DNA from: Microcoleus asticus IPMA8
GTDB taxonomy: Bacteria > Cyanobacteriota > Cyanobacteriia > Cyanobacteriales > Microcoleaceae
DNA: 64,000 bases
Direction: 5' to 3'
Assembly (NCBI RefSeq): GCF_013179805.1
Contig: NZ_SRRZ01000009.1
Location: forward strand, 1 to 64,000
This document shows positions 27,826-36,877 of the stretch, piece by piece. The position numbers and the translations under genes were made by a program. The notes beneath the pieces were generated by a model that saw nothing but the letters and a program-made list of their open reading frames with translations, searched no databases and was not told where the DNA came from. How positions within the stretch are numbered: the stretch's first letter is position 1; every line of letters starts with the position of its first letter.

Positions 27826-28422
27826 TTACTTTTTCATTAATAAAGGGCGGACAACTAAATAACCTGCGCCGAAAGCTGCAATGACAATCAGAAAAATTGC
27901 GATGGCCAACCACAATCCGCTTAAGTCTGAGGCTTTTTTGGATTGAGAACGCACGCGGTAAGGAGTTTCCGGCACTTCTGCAAATAATTTTTCTGGAAGT
28001 GGCTGCGGCATCGAGGCGGCTGTTGGCTGCGCTTCCGGTAGGGGAAAAGGGAAGGCTACTGTCTGAGGTGGTTGAGGTATGGCAGAGTTAGTCTGCGAGG
28101 TGGCAGGTGCTAGGGGCGCAGGTTCAACGCTGAAATTGAATTTGACAGGGGGCATTTGAGGCATCCCTGTCTGGGTGAGGCTCTGAGCCGAGTTGACTAC
28201 TTGCTGTAGCTGTTGGGATACTTGAACTACTGTTTCTACTTCTCGCCGCAGTTGTTGATTTTGTTGGACTAATTGCTGGTTGTGGGTTTTGAGGGAGTCG
28301 AGCATCGCTTGGGCGGCTTGCAGCTCTGCCGTGACTTCTCGATAAAGGGAAATTGGTACGGATGGAGAGTAACTATTTGAGTTTTCAGGGGAAGTATTGT
28401 CAGATAAGGTAGTATTTTGCAT
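27826..28422 (-). CDS. Coiled-coil membrane-anchored protein of unknown function
   Basis: A 198-residue protein without a family I recognise. Residues about 28-80 are a coiled coil (EVTAELQAAQAMLDSLKTH, then QQNQQLRREVETVVQVSQQ). Residues 88-150 are Pro/Gln/Ala-rich. The C-terminus is a single transmembrane helix (about 170-192, LWLAIAIFLIVIAAFGAGYL) ending in a short VRPLLMKK tail. This is the layout of a tail-anchored protein with a cytoplasmic coiled coil. The start is ATG 28422. It faces speD across a shared terminator and has no operon partner. Confidence 0.72.
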   Translation of the reverse strand: MQNTTLSDNTSPENSNSYSPSVPISLYREVTAELQAAQAMLDSLKTHNQQLVQQNQQLRREVETVVQVSQQLQQVVNSAQSLTQTGMPQMPPVKFNFSVEPAPLAPATSQTNSAIPQPPQTVAFPFPLPEAQPTAASMPQPLPEKLFAEVPETPYRVRSQSKKASDLSGLWLAIAIFLIVIAAFGAGYLVVRPLLMKK

Positions 28423-28567
28423 AATTGTAGATGGCGAGGGTGAACTTGTTTTAGTTTAGCCTGAGAGTATTTATAATTAGATCGATCGCAACACAATTCG
28501 TCAAGATATTTGTTACAGATATCGATCGTAAATTTAATTAAATGTTACAAGTTATTAGTCAATCGCT

Positions 28568-28987
28568 ATGAACAACTACGCAGCCGAACAAAGTATGTCG
28601 CAAAAGTCAAGCACCGAGGAAATTAAATACGGCGAACGCCAGATTTTGGAAGGGGAGTTAATTACTTTCCCAAATCCGCGAGTCGGGCGGCGCTACTCGA
28701 TCAACATTACTTTGCCGGAGTTTACTTGCAAATGTCCGTTTTCTGGGTATCCAGATTTTGCGACAATTCACGTTACTTACGTGCCCGACGAGCGGGTGGT
28801 AGAGTTGAAAGCGCTGAAACTGTACGTTAACAGTTATCGCGATCGCTACATTTCTCACGAAGAATCGATCAATCAAATTTTAGACGATTTTGTGGCAGCT
28901 TGCGCGCCGCTAGAAGCGACGATTAAGGGCGATTTTTCGCCGCGGGGGAACGTCCACACCGTGATTGAGGTGTCGCATCAGAAGTAG
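28568..28987 (+). CDS. queF: NADPH-dependent 7-cyano-7-deazaguanine reductase QueF
   Basis: A 139-residue enzyme that reduces preQ0 to preQ1 in queuosine biosynthesis. It is the short, unimodular QueF type. The catalytic Cys56 lies in CKCPFSGYPDFATIH and the acid is Asp63. The family motif ELKALKLYVNSYRDRYISHEE (about 85-105) binds NADPH and substrate. The first 10-20 residues vary in the family, so ATG 28568 or ATG 28595 are both possible starts. No other queuosine gene is adjacent and no preQ1 riboswitch is evident in the 145 bases upstream. Confidence 0.94.
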   Translation: MNNYAAEQSMSQKSSTEEIKYGERQILEGELITFPNPRVGRRYSINITLPEFTCKCPFSGYPDFATIHVTYVPDERVVELKALKLYVNSYRDRYISHEESINQILDDFVAACAPLEATIKGDFSPRGNVHTVIEVSHQK

Positions 28988-29433
28988 GGCGGGTATTAAG
29001 CTGGTGTGGCATTGAGATTTAATTGTGGGGCGGCGTCGAAGCCCACCCCACAAAAGCCGTAAGAAATAAAATTGTTAAATTTAGTAAGTAATTGTAGGGT
29101 GCGTCAGGGCAGCCCTCTCAAGGTAGTCAAAAATTCCCTCCAACGTTTAAAATCTCGTAGTTTGTAGGGTGTACACTGCGCAGCGGTTGAGTTTGTCGCC
29201 CACCGGAGAGTACCGATTGACCGGGATTTCAGCGTTTTGATTTTGAAACCAAACTCCGTATAGCAATTTTTATTTGTTGAAATTTGAAAACTCCGAACGT
29301 GAAATAGCGGTTTTCTGCTTGTTTTCCGGTTCACATTAACCACCTCGACAAATCGGGCAAGGGCACCCTACAAACTCAACTAATCTTTTTGATATTTATC
29401 GTTGGTGTAAGGTGCGCATTGCGCACCTTACCG
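28988..29433. other. Intergenic region with GGGTGCG/CACCCTA-type dispersed sequences
   Basis: 446 bases between queF and the convergent ccs1 gene. It includes TGTAGGGTGCG-type and GCACCCTACAAA-type segments and a GTGCGCATTGCGCAC palindrome (about 29411-29425) close to the ccs1 stop, possibly a terminator. No gene is seen. Confidence 0.5.
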
Positions 29434-30846
29434 TTAGGTTTGACTTGCAACAGAATTCGGGGCGATCGCACTTTTTTCCTCTGCTGTTTTCGATTCGGCC
29501 AACTTGTCCAAAATCTCCACAACTTCTCTTTCAAAAGTCACCTGAGCGCGATTAGTGCGCCCGCCGACGTATAGTTTGCCGTTTTTTTCCAAAGCCCAAA
29601 TCTGCGAGTGAGACATATAGCTCATTAGCACGCTGAGCATCAGCAACCCGAAGCCGGTATAAACGATCGGAATGCCCGGATCGGCTTTAATTTGCAATCC
29701 CGTACTGCCTACAACTTCGTCAATTGTCAGCATGACTCCGTTAACTTCTACCGCTGTGCCGGCGCGAACTGTAGTTAACAATTTGCCATCCGTACCGTAC
29801 ACTAACATTGTGCCTTGCAAGTCTTTTGCTAGTAGAGAAACTCCTGCACTCAAATCGGGTTTTGTCGGAATCCAAGCTCCCCAGATTCGGCCTTTACCTT
29901 GAGTATCTAACTGAGCCATTGGTAATTGTAAAACCGGGCTTTTGTTGAGGCGAACTCGCACGGCGGCTATTGCCCAATCTGCTTGATAAAATGTGACTCC
30001 CCGGTATCTGAGCGGCTCGTTAACGTGAATGGTTTTGCGATCGACCTCTTGGCCTGTTTTGTCCAAAACTGACAGGTCAGAGTAAAATTGGTCGATCGCA
30101 CCGCTGGGACTGTAATCGATCCAGAACCGATTAACTCGCATCGACCAATCCTTCGGTATTTGCGGCCCCGCCCAAGGCCCCGCATCCAGGATATTCTGCA
30201 CCTGAAATGTTTCGCCGCTGGGAACCATTTCTTGACCGAGAAATCCCGTCATTGCGCCCCACATCGACCCAGCTAAAATAATTAGCATACTGGCGTGAAC
30301 AATAATCGGGCCGACTTTGCCAATTATTCCCTTGCGAGCATAAACTTTTTCGCCTTCTCGAAATATGCGGTAGTTTTTTTGCTGTAAAAGTGGTTCTAAC
30401 GAACTTAAAGCAACTGTTTCTAATTCCGCACTGAGAGCTAATTTTTCAAACTGCTTTGGTTCTTCATAAAATTTCCAGCGGCGGGCGGCTTTTAATGCGG
30501 GAAATTGTCGGGTAAATGTACAAGCTGTTAAGCTGCTGCCGAACAAAATTAGGATTGACAAAAACCACCAAGTGCGGTATACGTGGTCTAGTCCTGCAAT
30601 TAGCACAACTTTCCAAGTAAGGAAGCCGAACAAAGCGGGGTGTTCTGGATAGTTAGATTGGTAAAACGGTACTGATTGCCCTTGTTCGATGACGGTGCCG
30701 GAAATGCTGAAAAATGCGATCGTCAGCAGCAAGATAATTGCCAACCGCAAATCTGCTAGCACCGGCAAGATTTCTCGCTTGAAAAACCTTTGAGGGGCAG
30801 TCGCCCAGTTTGAGAGTTTTGATAGAAATACTTCTTTTGATGTCAT
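29434..30846 (-). CDS. ccs1: Cytochrome c biogenesis protein Ccs1/ResB
   Basis: A 470-residue ResB-family membrane protein. It works in system II with CcsA to deliver and attach heme to apocytochromes c on the thylakoid lumen or periplasmic side. Membrane segments are visible near 35-52 (LAIILLLTIAFFSISGTVIEQ), 85-110 (TWWFLSILILFGSSLTACTF), 180-200 (PIIVHASMLIILAGSMWG) and 395-415 (PIVYTGFGLLMLSVLMSYM). A large soluble loop between helices 3 and 4 (about 205-390) faces the lumen. His184 in VGPIIVHASM and the SHSQIW segment at the end are conserved-type positions. It lies downstream of ccdA in the same direction, the usual cyanobacterial pairing. Confidence 0.9.
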   Translation of the reverse strand: MTSKEVFLSKLSNWATAPQRFFKREILPVLADLRLAIILLLTIAFFSISGTVIEQGQSVPFYQSNYPEHPALFGFLTWKVVLIAGLDHVYRTWWFLSILILFGSSLTACTFTRQFPALKAARRWKFYEEPKQFEKLALSAELETVALSSLEPLLQQKNYRIFREGEKVYARKGIIGKVGPIIVHASMLIILAGSMWGAMTGFLGQEMVPSGETFQVQNILDAGPWAGPQIPKDWSMRVNRFWIDYSPSGAIDQFYSDLSVLDKTGQEVDRKTIHVNEPLRYRGVTFYQADWAIAAVRVRLNKSPVLQLPMAQLDTQGKGRIWGAWIPTKPDLSAGVSLLAKDLQGTMLVYGTDGKLLTTVRAGTAVEVNGVMLTIDEVVGSTGLQIKADPGIPIVYTGFGLLMLSVLMSYMSHSQIWALEKNGKLYVGGRTNRAQVTFEREVVEILDKLAESKTAEEKSAIAPNSVASQT

Positions 30847-30856
30847 TGGTAATTAT

Positions 30857-30925
30857 GGAGGAAGAAGGAAGAAGGAAGAGGGAAGAGGGAAGAAGGAAGA
30901 AGGAAGAAGGAAGAAAGAGGAGGGA
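30857..30925. repeat. Tandem GGAAGAA / GGGAAGA array
   Basis: About nine tandem purine-rich heptamers directly upstream of the ccs1 start, the reverse complement of the array at 9398-9468. Confidence 0.85.
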
Positions 30926-31115
30926 AAAACAAAAAACAGAGAAAATATTATTATTTTTATCTAGCAATTCTCAATCAATTTTGAAGTCTTGCTCTTTTAT
31001 TTCTTTCTTCCTTCGTGTTCTTCGCGTTTTGGCGGTTCGTTAAAAAAACTTAATTCACGCATTCCGTAGTGAGTGCTATATCTCTAAATAAGGACTTCAG
31101 TCCTTACTACGAAAC

Positions 31116-31847
31116 TTACGCCGGAAGTATCCGGGAAAGCAGGGAGAAAACGCCAAATCCTACTAGCAAAACGCCACTAACAGGCGTAATCCAACTCGAC
31201 CACCGACGTAATTCTAACAACTTTTTAATACTCGCAGTAAAAGTACCTGCTATTATTAGCGGAGCGACGTACCCAGCAGCGTAAAACAGCAGCAACACAC
31301 CACCTAAAACTGTATCTCCCGTTTTGGAAACCCAAGCTAAGAGTGTAGCTAAAACCGGAGTGCTGCAGGGAGACGCTACTAAACCAAAAGTTAAGCCCAA
31401 TAAGTACGATCGCACGCCCGCAGGCAAATCTTTCGGCACCCACCCCACAGCGTCGAAAGACGGCATTTGCAAGGGTAAAGCTTCGAGTAAATTCAGCCCC
31501 ATTAGAATAGCGATAATGCTGACAAGAATCGGCAAACCCAAGCCAATTTTGCCGTAAACTTGTCCGGCAAATGATGCTACAATACCTAAACCCGCAAGGG
31601 TTGTCGCCAATCCCAGGGAAAACCACGCCGACTGGGCGGCAGCTTGCAGGCGGCTTTTTGCTTCGTATCCGCCGATGTAGCCGATCGTGATCGGCAACAT
31701 TGAAAGCATACAGGGCGTTAAGCTCGTTAGCAACCCTGCCATAAAGATGACTCCGACGCTGACTAAACTGAGGTGTGTCAGTTGAGTATTTACTAAATTA
31801 TTAGCAAATTGTGCGAGTTCGTAAAGTTGGGTTTGCAGGATTTCCAT
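31116..31847 (-). CDS. ccdA: Cytochrome c biogenesis thiol-disulfide transporter CcdA
   Basis: A 243-residue DsbD-beta/CcdA-type protein that passes reducing equivalents across the membrane to keep apocytochrome c cysteines reduced. Six hydrophobic helices are visible. The two redox cysteines lie in helix 1 (LLTSLTPCMLSMLPITIGY) and helix 4 (LVASPCSTPVLATLLAW), each flanked by the Pro residues typical of the family. ATG 31847 begins MEILQTQLYELAQF. The gene is upstream of ccs1 with about 270 bases between, including the GGAAGAA array, so co-transcription is plausible. A heptamer array starts directly upstream of the ATG. Confidence 0.92.
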   Translation of the reverse strand: MEILQTQLYELAQFANNLVNTQLTHLSLVSVGVIFMAGLLTSLTPCMLSMLPITIGYIGGYEAKSRLQAAAQSAWFSLGLATTLAGLGIVASFAGQVYGKIGLGLPILVSIIAILMGLNLLEALPLQMPSFDAVGWVPKDLPAGVRSYLLGLTFGLVASPCSTPVLATLLAWVSKTGDTVLGGVLLLFYAAGYVAPLIIAGTFTASIKKLLELRRWSSWITPVSGVLLVGFGVFSLLSRILPA

Positions 31848-31851
31848 CAGT

Positions 31852-32090
31852 CGATTTTAGATTTTAGATTTTAGATTTTAGATTGACTCCACAGTAGATT
31901 TTAGATTGACTACACAGAGGAATCTGGGAGTTTAAACTAAATATCTAATTTTTTTATCTCCACAGCCAATTTTAGATTTTAGATTGACTCTACAGAGGAA
32001 TCTGGGAGCTTCAACTAAATATCTAATTTTTTTGAGCTTCACGACTTAAGTCGGAGGCTTGTATCCCTCGGCAGGCGAGTTCAGGCTCGG
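31852..32090. repeat. Composite dispersed element, copy 1 (heptamer array plus palindromes)
   Basis: Starts CGATTTTAG with four ATTTTAG heptamers, then CTCCACAG, two diverged GAGGAATCTGGGAG units with further short heptamer runs, and finishes with CGACTTAAGTCGGAGGCTTG followed by TATCCCTCGG. The same order of parts is found at 37644, 49764 and, reversed, at 57955. Confidence 0.75.
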
Positions 32091-32338
32091 TGCTGTTCAG
32101 GCTCTATTTCAAATTGTAACAGATGCGCGCAGGTTCGGTTTAAGATTTAAAATTTTAGCGAGATTGACTTGTTGGAAGTAGAAAAGTCGATCGCACCCCG
32201 GTTTCAAGTAATATCTTGACACTATTTTCAACAATCTGTTTGCAACGGGTCGAGCCTATTGCATTTAAGAATTCATTGATTGGGAAACAGGCCGTAAACC
32301 CTATTATTGAGATTATTCAGACAGACTTTAATTTAAAC
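32091..32338. other. Intergenic region downstream of the secreted pentapeptide gene
   Basis: About 250 AT-rich bases between the composite repeat and the stop of the next leftward gene. No gene or clear terminator is recognised. Confidence 0.35.
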
Positions 32339-33055
32339 TTACTTTAAATTAAAGCCAACTTCTTCATTAATAGAGCCGTCTGGCATTATTGCCCCTGCCA
32401 GCACCGCACCTCTAAGATTTGCGCCAGTTAAAATAGCGCCTTCTAAATTAGCATTGCTCAAGTTTGTGACTTGTTTGGAACCTCGAAAAAAGAAACTGTG
32501 CAAGTCAGCACCTGTCAAATTACTGTCAGCCAAATTAGCATATTGCAAGTCAGCACCGTGCAGCGTCGCCTCGGTTAAATTAGCTTCCGTGAGATTGCTT
32601 CCCCAAAGTCGAGAATCTAACAAATTAGCCTCTTTTAAATTGGCGCGAGTCAGATTGGCCAAAGTCAGATTTGCGTCCCACAATTTCGTGCCGTTGAAAT
32701 TAGCTTCGGTCAAATTTGAGCGGCTGAGATCCGTGCCTAAAATATCAGCATTGGCTAAATTAGCGCCGCTGAGGTCTGCACCAGAAAGGTCAGCATTTTT
32801 TAAATTGACACCGGACAAATTGGCGCCGGACAAATTAGCGCCACTCAAATTGGCTTCTTGGAGATTAGCTCCCCGCAAATCGACAGCGCTCAAATCGCAC
32901 TGCTTCCACAGAAAGCTGACGCACCAGTTATCTTTTAATAGCTGACTCAAATCGTCCGCCTTCGCGGCCATTACAGGAGGAGTTAAGTAGAGAGTGAACA
33001 GGACGATCGCCAACACGGCAGCGAAGATTTTTTTCAACTTCAGGACTCTTTTCAT
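32339..33055 (-). CDS. Exported pentapeptide-repeat protein
   Basis: A 238-residue protein with an N-terminal signal peptide (MKRVLKLKKIFAAVLAIVLF, then TLYLTPPVMAAKA with cleavage after AMA-like PVMA). Residues about 40-230 are A(N/D)LxX pentapeptide repeats (LRGANLQEANLSGANLSG, ANLTRANLKEANLLDSRLW), a beta-helix. The segment DNWCVSFLWKQCDLSAVDL before the repeats carries two cysteines that could form a disulfide in the periplasm or lumen. Similar exported pentapeptide proteins occur in the thylakoid lumen. The frame extends six codons upstream to 33073, but ATG 33055 gives the better signal peptide. Confidence 0.85.
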   Translation of the reverse strand: MKRVLKLKKIFAAVLAIVLFTLYLTPPVMAAKADDLSQLLKDNWCVSFLWKQCDLSAVDLRGANLQEANLSGANLSGANLSGVNLKNADLSGADLSGANLANADILGTDLSRSNLTEANFNGTKLWDANLTLANLTRANLKEANLLDSRLWGSNLTEANLTEATLHGADLQYANLADSNLTGADLHSFFFRGSKQVTNLSNANLEGAILTGANLRGAVLAGAIMPDGSINEEVGFNLK

Positions 33056-33073
33056 TGACACTAATTTGCGCAA

Positions 33074-33645
33074 TAGATTCTTGATGTATACTCAAAGCAT
33101 AGCAAACAATCGGCAACTTTCCTCACCAATCTTACTCAAAAATATTAATTAAAAGTTAATCGGGCGTTGGCGCAGCCACAAACTTAACTCCGGTAGTCTT
33201 ATACAGGCTTTGAGCTAAAAATCCGGTTGCTTCACAGATGCCTCGCTGCCAAACTAAGATTTTTCGTTAAAACCGGGTTTTAGATGGCCGCAAGTTCGAT
33301 CGGCATTTGCCAGTGCAATATCTCTACAAAGTAATACTTGTGGCGCGCAGTTGCGATCGATGCCGCAGGGGCCTACCTCAAAACCATCTCGGTAGAAACT
33401 TCTCAATATGGCAAGGAAGAAACCGCCCAGCTAGCCTGAAAACCTGATATTGAGCCGATTATAGATGCAATTTTTCTTAATTGCGATCGCCATCACTAAC
33501 TAAGCCCAACTTTCATCACACAAGGGAATGCCCCACCATCACCAAATCTCATCAAACTTATCACGTTTCTGAGAGTACGCATATCACTGTCACTAGCTGA
33601 AATATCGAGCAAAATGAAAGCATACAGTTGAACACCAATCCTGCC
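33074..33645. other. Intergenic region with a possible gene remnant
   Basis: About 570 bases between divergent genes. At 33341-33439 the plus strand has an open, protein-like stretch of 32 codons (WRAVAIDAAGAYLKTISVET and beyond) ending in TGA, without a start; it may be the tail of a lost gene. No RNA gene is recognised. Confidence 0.4.
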
Positions 33646-34359
33646 ATGCCTACTATCCCCATTCTCCCCAGCCAATTAGTCGTTACAACTATTTTAAATT
33701 CGATTGAATCTTTGGGATTAGCTAATATTGCAGGTCAAGTATTTTCGGGTGAGCAAGCTGACTCCCGAAAAGAAGTAAATTTAAAAGTTACTGCCAGAAA
33801 GTTTTATACTCAGGGTTTAAAAAATCTCAAACAACAAGACTTGCACGGTGCAATTAAAAATTTTACTGTCACAATTAACATTAATCCGCAATTCGCGTCC
33901 GCTTACAGCTATCGCGGTCTGGTTCGCTATAAATTAGGCTACAAGCAATCTGCGATCGAAGATTTAACTACAGCCATCGAACTCAATCCTTACCGAGCCA
34001 ATTATTACACCAATCGCGGATTTATGCTGACTCGTTTAAAAGATTATACTGAGGCGATCGCGGATTACAACTCAGCACTGCTGCTCAACCCCAATTTAAC
34101 CCAAGCTTACTTTAACCGAGGTGCTATCCGCCTACAAATGGAAAATTCCCTGGCAGCACTAGCTGACTTTGAGTCAGCAATTCGCCTCGATCGCGATTTT
34201 GCTAAAGCTTACTTCAACCGAGGAGTGACTAGATATAAATTGAGAGAGGTTCAGGGAGCATTTGAGGATTTTCAGAAGGCGGCAGGGCTTTTTAAGCAGC
34301 AGGGCAGAATGGATTCTTATCGAGATGCGGTTTCTAAAATTAGAAAGCTATGGTATTAG
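33646..34359 (+). CDS. TPR-repeat protein
   Basis: A 237-residue protein. After a 45-residue N-terminal region come four to five tetratricopeptide repeats: FYTQGLKNLKQQDLHGAIKN, AYSYRGLVRYKLGYKQSAIE, YYTNRGFMLTRLKDYTEAIA, AYFNRGAIRLQMENSLAALA and AYFNRGVTRYKLREVQGAFE, with the conserved Gly-8, Ala-20 and Pro-32 pattern (LNPYRAN, LNPNLTQ). TPR arrays mediate protein binding. No catalytic domain or clear signal peptide is present. ATG 33646 is chosen over TTG 33628. The partner is unknown. Confidence 0.88.
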   Translation: MPTIPILPSQLVVTTILNSIESLGLANIAGQVFSGEQADSRKEVNLKVTARKFYTQGLKNLKQQDLHGAIKNFTVTININPQFASAYSYRGLVRYKLGYKQSAIEDLTTAIELNPYRANYYTNRGFMLTRLKDYTEAIADYNSALLLNPNLTQAYFNRGAIRLQMENSLAALADFESAIRLDRDFAKAYFNRGVTRYKLREVQGAFEDFQKAAGLFKQQGRMDSYRDAVSKIRKLWY

Positions 34360-34493
34360 TTAAATTTGGGAATTGGGAACTTGTACGATCGCGCAGTCGA
34401 AGTATTGGCAATTGGGAATGGGCTATTAATAATCAGGTAAGGTGCACCGAAGAGCACCCTACACCTATAATTATGGCGTCAGTCTTGTTAAAG

Positions 34494-35831
34494 TTAGCCA
34501 ATTCTCAAGGCGGCGTCACCGACTGGCAAGTCATCGGGACGGGAAATAGTAGAAAAGTTAATTGCAAAGGCGGCGTTTTGAACTGCTGCAGGGGCGGCAT
34601 TTTGAACGACAGCCAAAGTAACTCCTCCAAATTGAATGAGTGTGTTGCTGCCAGATGGGGTGAATGAGGTGTTGGATAAATTGCTGGTTAAGCCAATGCG
34701 ATCGCCCTCTCCCGGTCTAAAATCAAGAATTATATCGCTCGCCGTATCTAAAGCCAGATTTTCACCCGCAATCAGAACAAACGTATCAGTACCGCCACCG
34801 CCGGTGAGAGTATCGCTGCCAATATCGCCCACTAAAATATCGTTACCATCGCCACCGATTAAAACATCGTTTCCTCTGCCGCCTCGCAAAAAGTCGTTAC
34901 CAGCATCGCCATTGAGATTATCGTCGCCGAGATTTCCATTCATAATCTCGTTGCCAACACCGCCGCTAATGGAGTCGTTACCTTTGCCACCTCGCAAAAA
35001 GTCGTTACCCGCTTCGCCCGTGATGGTATCGTTGCCTTGGCTGCCGTTAATTGCATCATCCGTCGGTGAACCGATAATGCGATCGTTTGCGCTACCTCCC
35101 ACTACACCGTTAGAATTTTGCTGAGAGTCTTGGGAAGTGACTTGATAGTTGTTCGGGGTGTTGGTCAATCGGAGGGCTCGCAAAGGCAGATTTACGAAAT
35201 TGGTACTGTTAATGAAATCGTTGAGAACATTAACATCGGTAATGATGCTAGAAACGCGACTGGGGACGATTCCTTGAACGACTTTTGCGGTAGAAATGCG
35301 ATCGCCCTGCTGCACCGCATCCACCGTTTCAAAACCTTGAATAACGTTGCCAAAAACAGCATAATTGCCATTTAAAAACGGCAAATCATCCAAAGCAAAA
35401 TAAAACTGCGAAGAAGCCGAATTCAAAGCATTAGAACGAGCCATTGCCACCGCACCGCGAGTATGCTGCAACTGTGGCGTCTGGGTTACAACTTGGTTGT
35501 AAACAGGTTGCGCGGCCCCTTGCGGCTTGATTTCCAAAGGAATAAAACGCGCCTGATTGGTATCCGGGTCAATAAAACTACCCGTTCCCAATTGACTGGC
35601 TGGAATTGAAGTATCTCTGCTGCGCGGATCGCCTCCTTGCACCACAAAAGGATCTGGCTGACGCACAACTCGGTGAAACATCACCCCGTCGTAAATACCG
35701 CGTTCAACTAAGTCAACAAAATTTCCTCCAGTAAGCGGGGCATTAGTGCCGTCTACTTCGATCGTAACGGGTTGACCGTTAATTACCTGGACTACTATAA
35801 CTTTGCCTGTTAACGGGAGTGCAGCGCTCAT
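34494..35831 (-). CDS. Cyclophilin-type peptidyl-prolyl isomerase fused to RTX calcium-binding repeats
   Basis: A 445-residue fusion. Residues 1-190 are a cyclophilin-like domain (GGNFVDLVERGIYDGVMFHRVV, VVQGGDPRSRD, FYFALDDLPFLNGNYAVFGN), the PPIase fold that catalyses prolyl cis-trans isomerisation. Residues about 245-355 hold RTX nonapeptides of the GGxGxDxUx type (AGNDFLRGGKGNDSISGGVG, GGRGNDVLIGGDGNDILVGD), which bind calcium and usually mark type I secretion substrates. The C-terminal 80 residues (TDTFVLIAGENLALDTASDI, GGVTLAVVQNAA) resemble the end domain following RTX blocks. There is no signal peptide, in line with ABC-type secretion. No transporter gene is close by. Confidence 0.88.
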   Translation of the reverse strand: MSAALPLTGKVIVVQVINGQPVTIEVDGTNAPLTGGNFVDLVERGIYDGVMFHRVVRQPDPFVVQGGDPRSRDTSIPASQLGTGSFIDPDTNQARFIPLEIKPQGAAQPVYNQVVTQTPQLQHTRGAVAMARSNALNSASSQFYFALDDLPFLNGNYAVFGNVIQGFETVDAVQQGDRISTAKVVQGIVPSRVSSIITDVNVLNDFINSTNFVNLPLRALRLTNTPNNYQVTSQDSQQNSNGVVGGSANDRIIGSPTDDAINGSQGNDTITGEAGNDFLRGGKGNDSISGGVGNEIMNGNLGDDNLNGDAGNDFLRGGRGNDVLIGGDGNDILVGDIGSDTLTGGGGTDTFVLIAGENLALDTASDIILDFRPGEGDRIGLTSNLSNTSFTPSGSNTLIQFGGVTLAVVQNAAPAAVQNAAFAINFSTISRPDDLPVGDAALRIG

Positions 35832-35951
35832 GGGTAAATTGCTATTTGAGTGAGTGATCTTTGGGTTTTAGAAGCAATCCGCGAATTGCTCCTACCCATT
35901 TAATCAGAAAACTGTAAACTTGTCTTAAGTACAGTTCTACTTCTAACATTT

Positions 35952-36503
35952 ATGATGTCCCGTCGCAAGTTTTTTAGCACTTTCTTGGCAATTTGTCTAG
36001 TTGTTCTAAGTTTCAATTTTGCCGCACCTGCATTTGCCCTAGGTGGAAAGCTTCCGGCGGTGAATGAAGCCGCACCGGATTTTAGCTTGCCCACAAACAG
36101 CGGCGACGGACAAGTCTCCCTCTCCGATTTTCGCGGTAAGTGGCTGGTAGTGTATTTTTATCCCAAAGACTTTACCTCGGGATGTACGATCGAAGCGCGG
36201 AGATTTCAGCAAGATTTGCCGAAATACTTGGCAAAGAATACTCAAATTATCGGTATTAGCGCGGATGATGTCGATTCCCATGCGGAATTTTGCGATTCCG
36301 AAGGTTTGAAGTTTCCGCTGTTAGCTGATACGGATGGTAAAGTGAGTAAAGCTTACGGTTCTTGGATGAGTTTTATCTCGGCGCGACACAGTTTTATTAT
36401 TGACCCTGAAGGCGTTTTGCGGGAAACTTTTGTGAAGATTAATCCGGCGATTCATTCTAAAGAAGTGTTAGCCCGTTTGGGAGAATTGCAGGCTAACGGG
36501 TAA
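35952..36503 (+). CDS. Exported peroxiredoxin, BCP/PrxQ type
   Basis: A 183-residue thiol peroxidase with an N-terminal export signal (SRRKFFSTFLAICLVVLSFN, cleavage near APAFA), where the SRRKFF start resembles a twin-arginine signal. The peroxidatic cysteine is Cys78 in KDFTSGCTIEARRFQ. The resolving cysteine five residues later, present in some PrxQ proteins, is Arg here; Cys114 in HAEFCDSEGLKFPLL is the likely partner, as in the helix-3 class of PrxQ. Other landmarks are VYFYPKDFTSG and SFIIDPEGVLRE. The start could be ATG 35952 or ATG 35955. It probably removes peroxides in the thylakoid lumen or periplasm. Confidence 0.9.
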   Translation: MMSRRKFFSTFLAICLVVLSFNFAAPAFALGGKLPAVNEAAPDFSLPTNSGDGQVSLSDFRGKWLVVYFYPKDFTSGCTIEARRFQQDLPKYLAKNTQIIGISADDVDSHAEFCDSEGLKFPLLADTDGKVSKAYGSWMSFISARHSFIIDPEGVLRETFVKINPAIHSKEVLARLGELQANG

Positions 36504-36507
36504 TACC

Positions 36508-36861
36508 ATTTTAGATTTTAGATTTTAGATTTTAGATTTGAATAATTGGGAATTACTGATGAACCTTGTCTTGGTAGTGAAGACTACATTCCTCTGTATT
36601 TTCAGATTATTTTAGTTTTCACTGCAAACGTTATCAGGTTGATTTGAACTCACATCTTGCACCATTCTCAATAATCCTTTTTTGGGTGGATTATCCTGGC
36701 CAACCCCTACTCCCCACAAGAAAATCTACTCTTTGTGGAACAGGTCTCAGAGCCCGTTGTTGACAATGCTGCAACATCTCAGTTTTACGGGAAATGATAG
36801 CTGTTAACGGGACAAGCGATATAAAAGTAAATCTAAAATCTAAAATCTAAAATCTAAAATC
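36508..36861. repeat. Inverted pair of heptamer arrays between convergent genes
   Basis: (ATTTTAG)n at 36508-36540 faces (CTAAAAT)n at 36829-36861, so the arms could pair over about 30 bases with 290 bases of non-coding sequence between. The intervening part shows no gene. Confidence 0.72.
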
Positions 36862-36877
36862 GCCTGTCCCGCCATAC

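Noticed and set aside
32454..32945. 163-codon plus-strand frame opposite the exported pentapeptide gene
   Set aside because: Repeat-induced shadow; Leu/Ala/Lys pattern mirrors the pentapeptides.
34636..35124. 162-codon plus-strand frame opposite the RTX repeats
   Set aside because: Pro/Ser-rich shadow of the Gly/Asp-rich repeats.
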